Below are positions 45,708 through 54,169 of a stretch of 64,000 bases of DNA, piece by piece (the first letter of the stretch is position 1; each line of letters begins with the position of its first letter). The DNA lies in the NCBI RefSeq assembly GCF_014269205.2, contig NZ_JABWRY020000002.1:151501-215500 (forward strand), in the 5' to 3' direction. The DNA comes from Pseudomonas kermanshahensis. GTDB taxonomy: Bacteria; Pseudomonadota; Gammaproteobacteria; Pseudomonadales; Pseudomonadaceae. Below the pieces are notes generated by a model. The model was given only the letters and a program-made list of their open reading frames with translations. It searched no databases and was not told the origin of the DNA. The translations under genes and the position numbers were made by a program.

Positions 45708-45865
45708 CAGGGCAAGGTTGGCAGTCTTTCAATGGGCTGGATGGGTTGCTACCGGACTGGCAGCCGAGCGACTGGCGCAGGGATACGCGCATCGAGCTGA
45801 TTTTTGATCACGCTCAACCGCAGCCGGCCCTGGAGGCCGGCTTGAAGGAATGCCTTATGCGTTGA
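44894..45865 (+). CDS. Second COG0523 (CobW/P47K) GTPase
   Basis: The 323-residue GTPase has Walker A GPLGAGKTT at 12-20, the metal motif CLCC at 68-71 (GGCLCCVNG), 'LFIEPSGLGHP' and FNKSE as base-specificity motif. The part from about residue 160 to 235 is encoded by unusually AT-rich DNA with atypical codons, and it holds DnaA-box words that translate as VDN, IHT or VDE. The C-terminal CobW domain is short. It is 40 bases after DUF1826 and probably in the same Zur transcript. Which metal it serves cannot be read. Confidence 0.82.
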   Translation: MLQNIPTHVIAGPLGAGKTTLIRHLLAQRPAGERWAVLINEFGLVGLDAALLSRDEDGIAIGEVAGGCLCCVNGMPFQVGLGRLLRKARPDRLFIEPSGLGHPLQLLAQLQQAPWVGVLTIQPFLMVVDAQKMLRDEPLPQAQLRAFEACTTVVFNKSEAVDEYHRLLITKKFPQKDMLWTSQGMLPISRLPISSTGAISPQDVDNRIVDNLVNTPATLWNKPNEPICSAQQGEGGWSIGWRWHPSQQFYPQRVLAFLHAWPWRRAKGVIHTGQGWQSFNGLDGLLPDWQPSDWRRDTRIELIFDHAQPQPALEAGLKECLMR

Positions 45866-46255
45866 TCAGCGCCAGCGGTTGTGCTCTTGGCGCCACTGCT
45901 GCATCTCTATCACATTGTCAGTGCGCGGTGGCGTCTTGATCTCGAACGGGTAGGGCGCCAATTCGATCTGCACGCTGTGGGCGCCGAACTGGGTGACGGT
46001 GCCGGGGTGACGCTGCTCACCCGTCACGGTGAACTCGAAGGCATAGATGCGCGCCAGGCGCTTTTTGCCGTTGGCGTCACGGACAAAAGCGATGCGCTTG
46101 AGGGCAACGGCATCGTCGAGCAGTTCGAGGTCTAGCTTGGCGCAATGCTGCTTGACCCGCTCCAAGGCTTTCTCGCGCAACCCATGGTTGTGCCACAACC
46201 AAGCGCCTGCCGTGGCGACCAGCATCAGGACGAAGAGATTCTCCAGGGTCAACAT
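45866..46255 (-). CDS. DUF3301 membrane-anchored protein
   Basis: The 129-residue protein starts with one membrane helix ([18 protein letters not shown]). A soluble part follows with '[29 protein letters not shown]' and '[20 protein letters not shown]', the DUF3301 pattern. ATG 46255 (MLTLENL) has GGAG ten bases upstream. The stop is immediately next to the convergent COG0523 gene. Function unknown. Confidence 0.78.
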   Translation of the reverse strand: MLTLENLFVLMLVATAGAWLWHNHGLREKALERVKQHCAKLDLELLDDAVALKRIAFVRDANGKKRLARIYAFEFTVTGEQRHPGTVTQFGAHSVQIELAPYPFEIKTPPRTDNVIEMQQWRQEHNRWR

Positions 46256-46375
46256 TTGCGTATGCTCCAAACAGGTCGAACCAGCTTAACTGCGTCCCTG
46301 GCCTGTCGTACAGGTGGCAATCGAGTTCATACTGCGCTGCGCACAATCCTTGAAACAGCTTTGGAAATCTCCCGC

Positions 46376-47248
46376 ATGAAACGTACCCCGCACCTGCTCG
46401 CCATCCAGTCACATGTGGTGTTCGGCCACGCCGGCAACAGCGCCGCGGTGTTTCCGATGCAGCGTATTGGGGTCAATGTCTGGCCGCTCAATACCGTGCA
46501 GTTTTCCAATCATACTCAGTATGGCCAGTGGGCAGGCGACGTGCTTGCTCCAGCGCAAATTCCTGCGTTGGTGGAAGGCATTTCCAACATCGGCGAGCTG
46601 GGCCACTGCGATGCGGTGCTTTCTGGCTACCTGGGCAGTGCCGAACAGGGGCGGGCGATCCTGGCGGGGGTCGAGCGCATCAAGGGCGTGAACCCCAAAG
46701 CGCTGTACCTGTGCGACCCGGTCATGGGCCACCCCGAGAAAGGCTGCATCGTGCCGCAGGAAGTGAGCGAGTTTCTGCTTGAAGAAGCGGCCGCCCGGGC
46801 CGACATCCTTTGCCCTAATCAGCTGGAGCTGGACAGTTTTTGTGGCCGCCGTGCGCAGTCGCTGGAAGATTGCGTGCAGATGGCGCGCAGCCTGCTCGCG
46901 CGCGGGCCGAGAGTGGTGCTGGTCAAGCACCTGGCGTATCCCGGGCGCGCCGAGGACCAGTTCGAGATGCTGTTGGTGACCGCCGAAGACAGCTGGCACC
47001 TGCGCCGCCCGCTGCTGGCTTTTCCGCGTCAGCCGGTGGGCGTGGGCGACCTGACGTCCGGCCTGTTCCTGGCCCGTGTGCTACTTGGCGACACGTGGCT
47101 GCAGGCGTTCGAGTTCACGGCCTCGGCAGTGCATGAAGTGCTGCTCGAAACCCAGGCCTGTGCCAGCTACGAGCTGCAGCTGGTGCGGGCCCAGGATCGT
47201 ATCGCCCACCCGCGCGTGCGCTTCGAAGCGCAGCGCCTGGCGCTTTAA
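46376..47248 (+). CDS. pdxY: Pyridoxal kinase
   Basis: The 290-residue kinase phosphorylates pyridoxal in vitamin B6 salvage. It opens '[27 protein letters not shown]', has 'YLCDPVMGH' in the middle and the anion-hole motif '[14 protein letters not shown]' near residue 222-235. ATG 46376 gives the standard length. Its last four bases overlap the convergent thioesterase gene. Confidence 0.94.
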   Translation: MKRTPHLLAIQSHVVFGHAGNSAAVFPMQRIGVNVWPLNTVQFSNHTQYGQWAGDVLAPAQIPALVEGISNIGELGHCDAVLSGYLGSAEQGRAILAGVERIKGVNPKALYLCDPVMGHPEKGCIVPQEVSEFLLEEAAARADILCPNQLELDSFCGRRAQSLEDCVQMARSLLARGPRVVLVKHLAYPGRAEDQFEMLLVTAEDSWHLRRPLLAFPRQPVGVGDLTSGLFLARVLLGDTWLQAFEFTASAVHEVLLETQACASYELQLVRAQDRIAHPRVRFEAQRLAL

Positions 47249-47730
47249 ACGGCGTCGGTCTTGAGGTCCTGATAGCGTTTTTCCAGCTCCTGGCGGATTT
47301 GCCGGCGTTGCTGGCCCTGCAGGAACCGGCGCTTCTCCTCGCTGCTGTGCGGTTGGCGCGGCGGCACCGCTACCGGGCGGCGGTTGTCATCGACCGCCAC
47401 CATGGTGAAGAAGCAGCTGTTGGAATGGCGTACCGAGCGTTCCCGGATGTTTTCGGTCACCACCTTGATGCCCACCTCCATCGAGGTGTTGCCGGTGTAG
47501 TTGACCGATGCGAGGAACGTCACCAGTTCACCCACGTGCACGGGTTCACGGAAGATCACCTGGTCGACCGACAGGGTCACCACGTAGCTGCCGGCGTAGC
47601 GGCTTGCACAGGCATAGGCGACTTCGTCCAGGTATTTGAGCAAGGTGCCGCCATGCACGTTGCCGGAGAAGTTGGCCATGTCCGGGGTCATCAGGACGGT
47701 CATGCTCAGCTGGGCGTTTCCAGGTTCCAT
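47245..47730 (-). CDS. Hotdog-fold acyl-CoA thioesterase
   Basis: The 161-residue protein of the YciA/BFIT-like group hydrolyses acyl-CoA. The family core '[32 protein letters not shown]' with the catalytic region 'GNVHGG' is followed by '[36 protein letters not shown]'. I start at ATG 47730 ([10 protein letters not shown]); the frame runs open to 47970 but upstream residues are unlike the family. The C-terminal 30 residues are charged and helical. Confidence 0.88.
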   Translation of the reverse strand: MEPGNAQLSMTVLMTPDMANFSGNVHGGTLLKYLDEVAYACASRYAGSYVVTLSVDQVIFREPVHVGELVTFLASVNYTGNTSMEVGIKVVTENIRERSVRHSNSCFFTMVAVDDNRRPVAVPPRQPHSSEEKRRFLQGQQRRQIRQELEKRYQDLKTDAV

Positions 47731-48053
47731 AGTGTGCTCACGGTGAGGTTGCGCTGAATCGGGGCGGGTATCTTCTGACACGTTCTGTTTCCCCTCTTTG
47801 AGTTTGCCTGCCTGGTACGGGACGTTGGCTAATGCGCCATGGTCACGCTGATCACGCCATCGGCGGCGGTTAACCTGCCGATCTGTTTCTACATATTGCA
47901 CCGGCGTTATGCGGCGGGGTGCGATGTTAACCTGAGTACGCCCATGCAACATGGGCTTTCCTGCATTCAATACAGTATGTACTTGCTGCTCGCTCGGTTT
48001 GCCTTGGCAGAGGAGCGGTCTGCCCGGGCATTCGATAAAAGGAGTATCGCGCC
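47731..48053. other. Intergenic region, thioesterase to antiporter
   Basis: This 323-base divergent gap should hold promoters for both genes. I see no convincing -35/-10 pair, repeat or small gene. A clear AAAGGAG ribosome site lies just before the antiporter start. Confidence 0.4.
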
Positions 48054-49814
48054 ATGCATGCCATCAGCTTCATCCAGGACCTGGCAGTGATCATGCTGGT
48101 TGCCGGGGTGGTCACGATTCTCTTCCACCGCCTCAAGCAACCCGTCGTGTTGGGCTATATCGTCGCCGGCTTCATCATCGGCCCACACACACCGCCGTTT
48201 GGCCTGATCCACGATGAAGACACCATCAAGACCCTCGCCGAGCTCGGGGTGATCTTCCTGATGTTCTGCTTGGGGCTCGAGTTCAGCCTGCGCAAGCTGT
48301 TCAAGGTCGGCGCCACAGCGTTTATCGCGGCGTTCCTGGAAATCGTGCTGATGATCTGGATCGGGTTCGAGATCGGTCGCTGGTTCGGTTGGAACACCAT
48401 GGATTCGTTGTTCCTCGGCGCAATCCTGGCGATCTCCTCGACCACCATCATCGTCAAGGCGCTCAACGACCTGAAGATGAAGAACGAGCGCTTCGCTCAA
48501 CTGATATTCGGCGTGCTGATCGTCGAGGATATCCTCGGTATCGGCATCATCGCCTTGCTCTCGGGCATCGCCGTCAGCGGCACGGTCAGTTCTGGCGAGG
48601 TGTTTTCCACGGTCGGCAAGCTGTCGCTGTTCATGATTGTCGCGCTGGTCATCGGCATCTTGCTGGTGCCGCGGCTGTTGGCCTATGTGGCGAAATTCGA
48701 AAGCAACGAGATGTTGCTGATTACCGTGTTGGGCCTGTGTTTCGGGTTCTGCCTGCTGGTGGTGAAGCTGGAGTACAGCATGGTCCTGGGCGCCTTCCTG
48801 ATTGGCGCGATCATGGCCGAGTCGCGCCAACTGCTGAAGATTGAGCAACTGATCGAGCCGGTACGTGACCTGTTCAGCGCCATTTTCTTTGTCGCCATCG
48901 GCCTGATGATCGACCCTCAGGTACTGATCGACTACGCCTGGCCGATCGTGGTCATCACCTTGGCGGTAGTACTTGGCAAGATGCTGTCCTGTGGCATGGG
49001 GGCGTTTATCGCGGGCAATGATGGCCGCACTTCGTTGCGTGTCGGCATGGGGCTTTCGCAGATCGGCGAGTTCTCGTTCATCATCGCCGCGCTGGGCATG
49101 ACCCTGCAGGTCACCAGCGATTTTCTTTATCCGGTGGCGGTTGCTGTTTCGGCCATTACCACACTGCTGACGCCTTATCTGATCCGTGCGGCCGACCCCC
49201 TGTCATTGAAGCTGGGTAAGGTGGTGCCGAGCCGTCTGGCGCGTGTGCTGTCGCTGTATGGCGAATGGCTGCGCAACATTCAGCCGCAAGGTGAGGGTGC
49301 CATGCTGGCAGCCATGATCCGCCGCATCCTGTTGCAGGTTGGCGTTAACTTGGCACTGGTGATTGCCATCTTCTTCACCGGTGGTTACTTCGCTGGGCGC
49401 ATTGGCAATTGGCTCAGTGAGTGGTTCACCGATGTCAGCCAGCAAAAGGCGGTGATCTGGGGGGCGGCATTGCTGCTGTCGCTGCCGTTCCTGATTGCGG
49501 CCTATCGCAAGCTCAAGGCGCTGTCGATGCTGCTGGCGGAAATGGGCGTTAAGCCTGAAATGGCGGGGCGTCACACCCAGCGTGTGCGTCGTGTGATTGC
49601 CGAGGTGATCCCGCTGCTGTCGCTGCTGGTGATCTTCCTGCTGTTGTCGGCGCTGTCGGCGAGCATCCTGCCCACCAGTGAACTGCTATTGGTCATTGCG
49701 GTGGTGGCGGCAGTGGTGGTGGCTTTACTGTGGCGTTGGTTTATCCGCGTGCACACGCGCATGCAGATTGCCTTGCTAGAGACGCTGGAGAACAGCCGCG
49801 AGAATTCGCACTGA
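48054..49814 (+). CDS. CPA2 monovalent cation/H+ antiporter (KefB-like)
   Basis: The 586-residue protein has a CPA2 membrane domain of about 12-13 segments (1-380): 'GYIVAGFIIGPHTPPFG', 'LGVIFLMFCLGLEFSLRKL', 'AISSTTIIVKAL' and 'LGAFLIGAIMAESRQ'. A further membrane region follows, with about five segments and no visible TrkA-N nucleotide domain. This differs from KefB and KefC, which end in a TrkA-N domain. It exports K+ or Na+ in exchange for protons by family. Confidence 0.82.
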   Translation: MHAISFIQDLAVIMLVAGVVTILFHRLKQPVVLGYIVAGFIIGPHTPPFGLIHDEDTIKTLAELGVIFLMFCLGLEFSLRKLFKVGATAFIAAFLEIVLMIWIGFEIGRWFGWNTMDSLFLGAILAISSTTIIVKALNDLKMKNERFAQLIFGVLIVEDILGIGIIALLSGIAVSGTVSSGEVFSTVGKLSLFMIVALVIGILLVPRLLAYVAKFESNEMLLITVLGLCFGFCLLVVKLEYSMVLGAFLIGAIMAESRQLLKIEQLIEPVRDLFSAIFFVAIGLMIDPQVLIDYAWPIVVITLAVVLGKMLSCGMGAFIAGNDGRTSLRVGMGLSQIGEFSFIIAALGMTLQVTSDFLYPVAVAVSAITTLLTPYLIRAADPLSLKLGKVVPSRLARVLSLYGEWLRNIQPQGEGAMLAAMIRRILLQVGVNLALVIAIFFTGGYFAGRIGNWLSEWFTDVSQQKAVIWGAALLLSLPFLIAAYRKLKALSMLLAEMGVKPEMAGRHTQRVRRVIAEVIPLLSLLVIFLLLSALSASILPTSELLLVIAVVAAVVVALLWRWFIRVHTRMQIALLETLENSRENSH

Positions 49815-49971
49815 GGGAGGTAATGCTCCCTGCGCAAGATTTCACCGTCGTCCGAGGGGATGGAGCGGTAGCGATGTCGCCAGGCGCAGAAAGCCTGGCG
49901 ATTTTAGTCGCATTAATGGCTATGAGCCATTGTTTTTCCTAGCGATATTTCTGATGCTTTTGTAGGAATAA

Positions 49972-50379
49972 TCAGCTTTCCAGCCAGACGTCCCGCGCCC
50001 AGTGCCAGACCGACTCCCAGCTGTCTTCAAGGACGATTTCTTCTTCGGCGTCCCACAGCACGACAGTGCCGTCTTCTTCCACGCAGTAATAGTTATCACC
50101 GTCCTGGCAGATCGGGATCAGTTCGCGCGGCACGCCGGCATCCCAGGCATTGGATGCAACATCTGGCAGGTAGGTATGCGACTGTGGGTCGGTAACCGTG
50201 ACCGGTTCCAGGGAGCCGTAGACCACATCACTGACGGTCAGCAGAAACTCCTTGAACACGAAGGGAATGTTGATGAACAGCTGCTCTTCGATTTCTACCA
50301 GCTGATCTTCATCGGGAAGCTCCAAAGGTACCGGTACCGGTTCATTGGCTTCACGGAGTTGTTCGATCACTTCTTCCAC
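49972..50379 (-). CDS. SMI1/KNR4 (SUKH)-family acidic protein
   Basis: The 135-residue acidic protein has the SUKH pattern: 'LPDEDQLVEIEEQLFINIPFVFKEFLLTVSDVVYG', then 'ELIPICQDGDNYYCVEEDGTVVLWDAEE' and 'SWESVWHWARDVWLE'. SUKH proteins are often immunity proteins for nuclease toxins, but no toxin, Rhs or CDI gene is in the window. The start is GTG at 50379 with GAGGA upstream. It follows the Tim44-like gene on the same strand after a terminator. Confidence 0.8.
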   Translation of the reverse strand: MEEVIEQLREANEPVPVPLELPDEDQLVEIEEQLFINIPFVFKEFLLTVSDVVYGSLEPVTVTDPQSHTYLPDVASNAWDAGVPRELIPICQDGDNYYCVEEDGTVVLWDAEEEIVLEDSWESVWHWARDVWLES

Positions 50380-50446
50380 GGTTCACTTCCTCTTACCTGA
50401 TGACAACGCTGCGCGTTATACCCTAGTAGCCCAGTGTGGCAAAAGC

Positions 50447-50476
50447 AAAAACCCCGGGACAAGGCCCGGGGTTTTT
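50447..50476 (-). terminator. Terminator after the Tim44-like gene
   Basis: AAAAACCCCGGG / CCCGGGGTTTTT is a perfect stem with a six-base loop (ACAAGG). It serves the minus-strand gene ending at 50493 and could act in both directions. Confidence 0.88.
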
Positions 50477-50492
50477 GTAGTGCGCCTGTCGG

Positions 50493-51347
50493 TTAGCCGT
50501 TTTGACGGATACCGGCGACCAGCCAAGGCTGGTTCTCGCCCTGGGCGCGAACCATGTGCCAGCTTTCGCTGAACACTTCGCCCTGGTCGAAGCGCGAGGT
50601 CTTCGACACGCCACGGAAGGTCAGGGTGGCGTCGGTACGGTCGGCGCGGTCGTCTACACCGTCCAGCTGCACTTCGAGGTTGTCGATGTAGGTGGCCTGG
50701 AAGCCATCACCCAACTCGGCACGTTCGCGCTTGAGGAACTCGAGCATCTGCGGCGTGACGAACTCGGCGATCTTGTCCATCTCGTTGGCATCCCAGTGCT
50801 GCTGCAGCGACTGGAAGTGGCTTTGCGCGGCAGCCAGGAAGCTCTGCTCGTTGAACCAGGCCGGTGCGTTGATCACCGGAGCGGCTGCAGCGGCAGGTGC
50901 GGCCGAGCCACCGAAGACCGACGGCTGGGCAGGCTGTGCGTGGGCTTCACGCTGGAACGGCGCATGGCCCGGTGCGGCCATTTGCGGCTGCTGCTGGCGG
51001 CGACGCGCGGCAATGAAGCGGAACACCAGGAAGGCGATCAGGCCCATGATCAGGAAGTCCATGATCTGCATGCCCTGGAAGCCGTCACCCATGAACATGG
51101 AGGCCAGCAGGCCACCGGCGGCGAGGCCGGCCAGTGGGCCCAGCCAGCGCGAAGCACCGCTGGCGGCAGCCGGTGCACGGCCTGGCGCGGTCGGCGCGGC
51201 GGCAGGCGTGGTTGGCGTGGCCTGACGGGTCTGGTGAATAGGCGCGGAGCCCGAGCTCTTGCCGCCGCCGAACCGCTTGGCGTTGGCGTCCAGGCTCAGC
51301 GTCAAGCCGACGCAGAGCGCCAGAGCGATGCTAAGAAAACGTTGCAT
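50493..51347 (-). CDS. Tim44-like domain protein
   Basis: The 284-residue protein has a signal or anchor segment (MQRFLSIALALCVGLTLSLDANA), a Gly/Ser/Ala/Pro-rich stretch and one or two membrane segments (LAGLAAGGLLASMFMG; MDFLIMGLIAFLVFRFI). A C-terminal Tim44-like domain begins near 170 (FLAAAQSHFQSLQQHWDANEMDKIAEFVTPQMLEFL). ATG 51347 has GGGGA upstream. Bacterial members are membrane-linked proteins of unknown role. Confidence 0.85.
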   Translation of the reverse strand: MQRFLSIALALCVGLTLSLDANAKRFGGGKSSGSAPIHQTRQATPTTPAAAPTAPGRAPAAASGASRWLGPLAGLAAGGLLASMFMGDGFQGMQIMDFLIMGLIAFLVFRFIAARRRQQQPQMAAPGHAPFQREAHAQPAQPSVFGGSAAPAAAAAPVINAPAWFNEQSFLAAAQSHFQSLQQHWDANEMDKIAEFVTPQMLEFLKRERAELGDGFQATYIDNLEVQLDGVDDRADRTDATLTFRGVSKTSRFDQGEVFSESWHMVRAQGENQPWLVAGIRQNG

Positions 51348-51460
51348 AAGTGGGATATCCCCTGTTGTGGATTGCACGCGCGTCATGGTGCACAGGTTCC
51401 CGGGCACATGACCAGCGACATAATGTTTCGAGCTTTTGCCTGAATGTTACAAGGCGCTGC

Positions 51461-53644
51461 CTACACCGCCTCGAGCTTGGCGTACCCCAGCATCAGCCAC
51501 TTGCTGCCTTCGGCAAAATTCACCTGCACACGGGCCTGGGCGCCAGAGCCTTCGAAGTTGAGGATAACCCCTTCGCCGAACACCGCATGCTGCACCCGCT
51601 GCCCGAGATTGAAGGCGGTTTGCGGAATGTTGGCATTGGCGAACAGGTTGCTGGTGGTGGCCTTCGCCCCGCCGAACGGGCGGCTGACACTGTTGGACAG
51701 GCGCACTTCCTGGACCAGGCCTGCCGGAATTTCGCGTACGAAACGCGACACCTTGTTGTAGGTCTCGCTGCCATACAGGCGACGTGTCTCGGCGTAGGTC
51801 ATGACCAGCTGGCGCATGGCGCGGGTAATGCCCACGTAGGCCAGGCGGCGTTCCTCTTCAAGGCGGCCAGGCTCTTCCAGGCTCATCTTGTGCGGGAACA
51901 GGCCTTCTTCCATGCCCACCAGGAACACGTAGGGGAATTCCAGGCCTTTGGCGCTGTGCAAGGTCATCAGCTGAATGCTGTCTTCATGCTCGTCGGCCTG
52001 GGTATCGCCCGCTTCGAGCGATGCATGGCCAAGGAAGGCGGAGAGCGGCGAGAGGTCGGCGTCTTCGTCGCTGGACTCGAAGTTGCGCGCAGCGCTGACC
52101 AGTTCCTCAAGGTTTTCTACCCGTGCCTGGCCCTTTTCACCCTTTTCTTCCTGGTGATAGAGGATCAGGCCGGACTGTTCGATGGTGACTTGGGTCATGG
52201 TATGCAGTGGCATGTCCACAACCTTGGCGGCCAAGCCCTCGATCAACTCGATGAACGCTCCCAGGGCGCTGGCGGCGCGGCCCTTGAGGGCTTTGGCGGC
52301 GATCAATTGGCACATCGCCTCCCACATCGACAGCTGGCTGTGGCGGGCGTGGTCGCGGATGGCTTCGACGGTTTTCTCGCCGATACCGCGCGGTGGCACG
52401 TTGATGACCCGCTCCAGCGCTGCATCGTTGCCACGGCCTTCGAGCAGGCGCAGGTAGGCCATGGCGTTCTTGATTTCGGCACGTTCGAAGAAGCGCTGGC
52501 CGCCGTAGATGCGGTACGGAATGCGTTCGCGCAGCAGGGCTTCTTCCAGTACCCGCGACTGGGCGTTGGAGCGGTACAGAATGGCGATTTCGTTGCGCGC
52601 ATTGCCTTGCTTGATCAGGCTCTCGATGGTTTCCACCACGTAGCGCGCTTCATCGTGTTCGTTGTAGGCCGCGTACAGGGTCAGCGGTTCGCCTTCGCCC
52701 ATGTCGGTCCACAGCTCTTTGCCCAGGCGCCCGCTGTTGTTGGCGATCAAGGCGTTGGCGGCCTTGAGGATGCCGCCGGTGGAGCGGTAGTTCTGCTCCA
52801 GGCGGATCATCTCGGCGTCGGGGAAGTCGGCTGTGTACTGGTGGATGTTTTCGATCTTGGCGCCGCGCCAGCCGTAGATTGACTGGTCGTCGTCACCCAC
52901 CGCCATCAGGCTGTCGCCACCGCGCGCGAGCAGGCGCAACCAGGCGTACTGCACGGCGTTGGTGTCCTGGAACTCGTCCACCAGCACATGGCGGAAGCGC
53001 CGCTGGTAATGCTCCAGCAGGCCAGGGTGATCGCGCCACAGGTCCAGGGCACGCAACAGCAGCTCGGAGAAGTCGATGACCCCGGCGCGCTCACAGGCCT
53101 GTTCGTAGGCGGTGTAGACGTCGCGCATGGTCGACAGGAACAGGTCACCGCCGGGCTGGATATGCTGGGGGCGCAGGCCTTCGTCTTTCTGCCCGTTGAT
53201 GAACCACTGCGCCTGGCGTGCTGGCCACTTCTGCTCATCGAGGCCAAGCTCGCGCATCACCCGCTTGACCAGGCGCTGCTGGTCATCGCTGTCGAGAATC
53301 TGGAAGTTCTGCACCAGCCGGGCTTCCTGCCAGTGCGCGCGCAGCAGGCGATGGGCCAGGCCGTGGAACGTGCCCACCCACATGCCCGCCGGGTTTATCC
53401 CCAGCAACTGCTCGATCCGCTGGCGCATTTCTGCCGCGGCCTTGTTGGTGAAGGTCACCGACAAGATCGAGTGCGGCGAGGCCTGCTCGACCTGGATCAG
53501 CCAGGCGATGCGGTGCACCAGCACGCGGGTTTTACCGGAACCGGCGCCGGCAAGCACCAGTTGACGCCCGAGCGAGGCGGCTACGGCCTGGCGTTGGGCG
53601 TCATTGAGGGAGTTCAGCAGGAGGGAGAGGTCATCTGTGCGCAT
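51461..53644 (-). CDS. uvrD: DNA helicase II UvrD
   Basis: The 727-residue superfamily 1A helicase acts in nucleotide excision and mismatch repair. Motif I is 'LAGAGSGKTRVLVHRIAWL', Ia 'SVTFTNKAAAEMRQRI', II 'VDEFQDTNAVQY', III 'GDDDQSIYGWRGA', IV 'LEQNYRST', V 'LMTLHSAKGLEFPYVF' and VI 'ERRLAYVGITRAM'. Length is typical. A LexA-like box lies just upstream. Confidence 0.97.
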   Translation of the reverse strand: MRTDDLSLLLNSLNDAQRQAVAASLGRQLVLAGAGSGKTRVLVHRIAWLIQVEQASPHSILSVTFTNKAAAEMRQRIEQLLGINPAGMWVGTFHGLAHRLLRAHWQEARLVQNFQILDSDDQQRLVKRVMRELGLDEQKWPARQAQWFINGQKDEGLRPQHIQPGGDLFLSTMRDVYTAYEQACERAGVIDFSELLLRALDLWRDHPGLLEHYQRRFRHVLVDEFQDTNAVQYAWLRLLARGGDSLMAVGDDDQSIYGWRGAKIENIHQYTADFPDAEMIRLEQNYRSTGGILKAANALIANNSGRLGKELWTDMGEGEPLTLYAAYNEHDEARYVVETIESLIKQGNARNEIAILYRSNAQSRVLEEALLRERIPYRIYGGQRFFERAEIKNAMAYLRLLEGRGNDAALERVINVPPRGIGEKTVEAIRDHARHSQLSMWEAMCQLIAAKALKGRAASALGAFIELIEGLAAKVVDMPLHTMTQVTIEQSGLILYHQEEKGEKGQARVENLEELVSAARNFESSDEDADLSPLSAFLGHASLEAGDTQADEHEDSIQLMTLHSAKGLEFPYVFLVGMEEGLFPHKMSLEEPGRLEEERRLAYVGITRAMRQLVMTYAETRRLYGSETYNKVSRFVREIPAGLVQEVRLSNSVSRPFGGAKATTSNLFANANIPQTAFNLGQRVQHAVFGEGVILNFEGSGAQARVQVNFAEGSKWLMLGYAKLEAV

Positions 53645-53686
53645 CGGGCCATTCTAGGGCGAGGCAAGGGATGGGGCAAACGTCTA

Positions 53687-53702
53687 CTGTATAAATGTTC
53701 AC
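53687..53702. promoter_or_regulatory. LexA-like box upstream of uvrD
   Basis: CTGTATAAATGTTCAC fits CTG-N10-CAG except for the last base. It lies 43-58 bases before the uvrD start. uvrD is SOS-controlled in other proteobacteria, so a weak LexA site is plausible. Confidence 0.45.
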
Positions 53703-53739
53703 CCTGCAGGCCCACCGTTCATCCGAGTGCCCGAGCAAG

Positions 53740-53760
53740 GGCCTGCCTTAAAGGCAGGCC
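53740..53760 (-). terminator. Hairpin after the small hypothetical gene
   Basis: GGCCTGCCTT / AAGGCAGGCC is a 10-bp stem with one central base, just past the stop at 53767 on the minus strand. There is no T run, so it may pause or protect the RNA rather than terminate it. Confidence 0.35.
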
Positions 53761-53766
53761 GGGTGC

Positions 53767-54084
53767 TCAGTAGGTCACCATGATCTCGCTGATGCTGGTG
53801 ATCAGGGCGCCATCGTGAAAGATGTCTACCTTGGGGATGTTGCTGTGGTCGCCTGGCATGTTGAAGCTCACCGGCTTTTGCGTGACCACCTGTGGATAAA
53901 TGCCTTGGTCGGTTTCGAGCGTCAATTCAAGTGCCAGCGCGAAGGACTTGTCTTGTATCTTGCGCAGGCTCAGGGTCGGGTGGATACCGGGGTGGCCAAC
54001 CATGACGCTGCCGGATACGCGAAATGCGGTAGCGCCAGGCATGTTGTCCATCTGGGCAACCCAGCCTTTAGTGTCGAGGGTCAT
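53767..54084 (-). CDS. Conserved hypothetical protein, 105 residues
   Basis: I do not recognise this protein. It has no signal peptide or membrane segment. It reads as an all-beta fold, with 'FRVSGSVMVGHPGIHPTLSLRKIQDKSFALALELTLETDQGIYPQVVTQKPVSF' and a C-terminal 'VDIFHDGALITSISEIMVTY'. It lies between zwf upstream and uvrD downstream, all on one strand, with gaps of 85 and 122 bases. A perfect DnaA box (53891) lies inside and encodes part of 'IYPQV'. Confidence 0.6.
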   Translation of the reverse strand: MTLDTKGWVAQMDNMPGATAFRVSGSVMVGHPGIHPTLSLRKIQDKSFALALELTLETDQGIYPQVVTQKPVSFNMPGDHSNIPKVDIFHDGALITSISEIMVTY

Positions 54085-54169
54085 GTTTCTGTTCTCCGAA
54101 GTTGCGCGACGAAGTGCCGCGTGAGCACAGGGTCATGCACCCACGAACATCATCGCAGCCAGAAACAGT

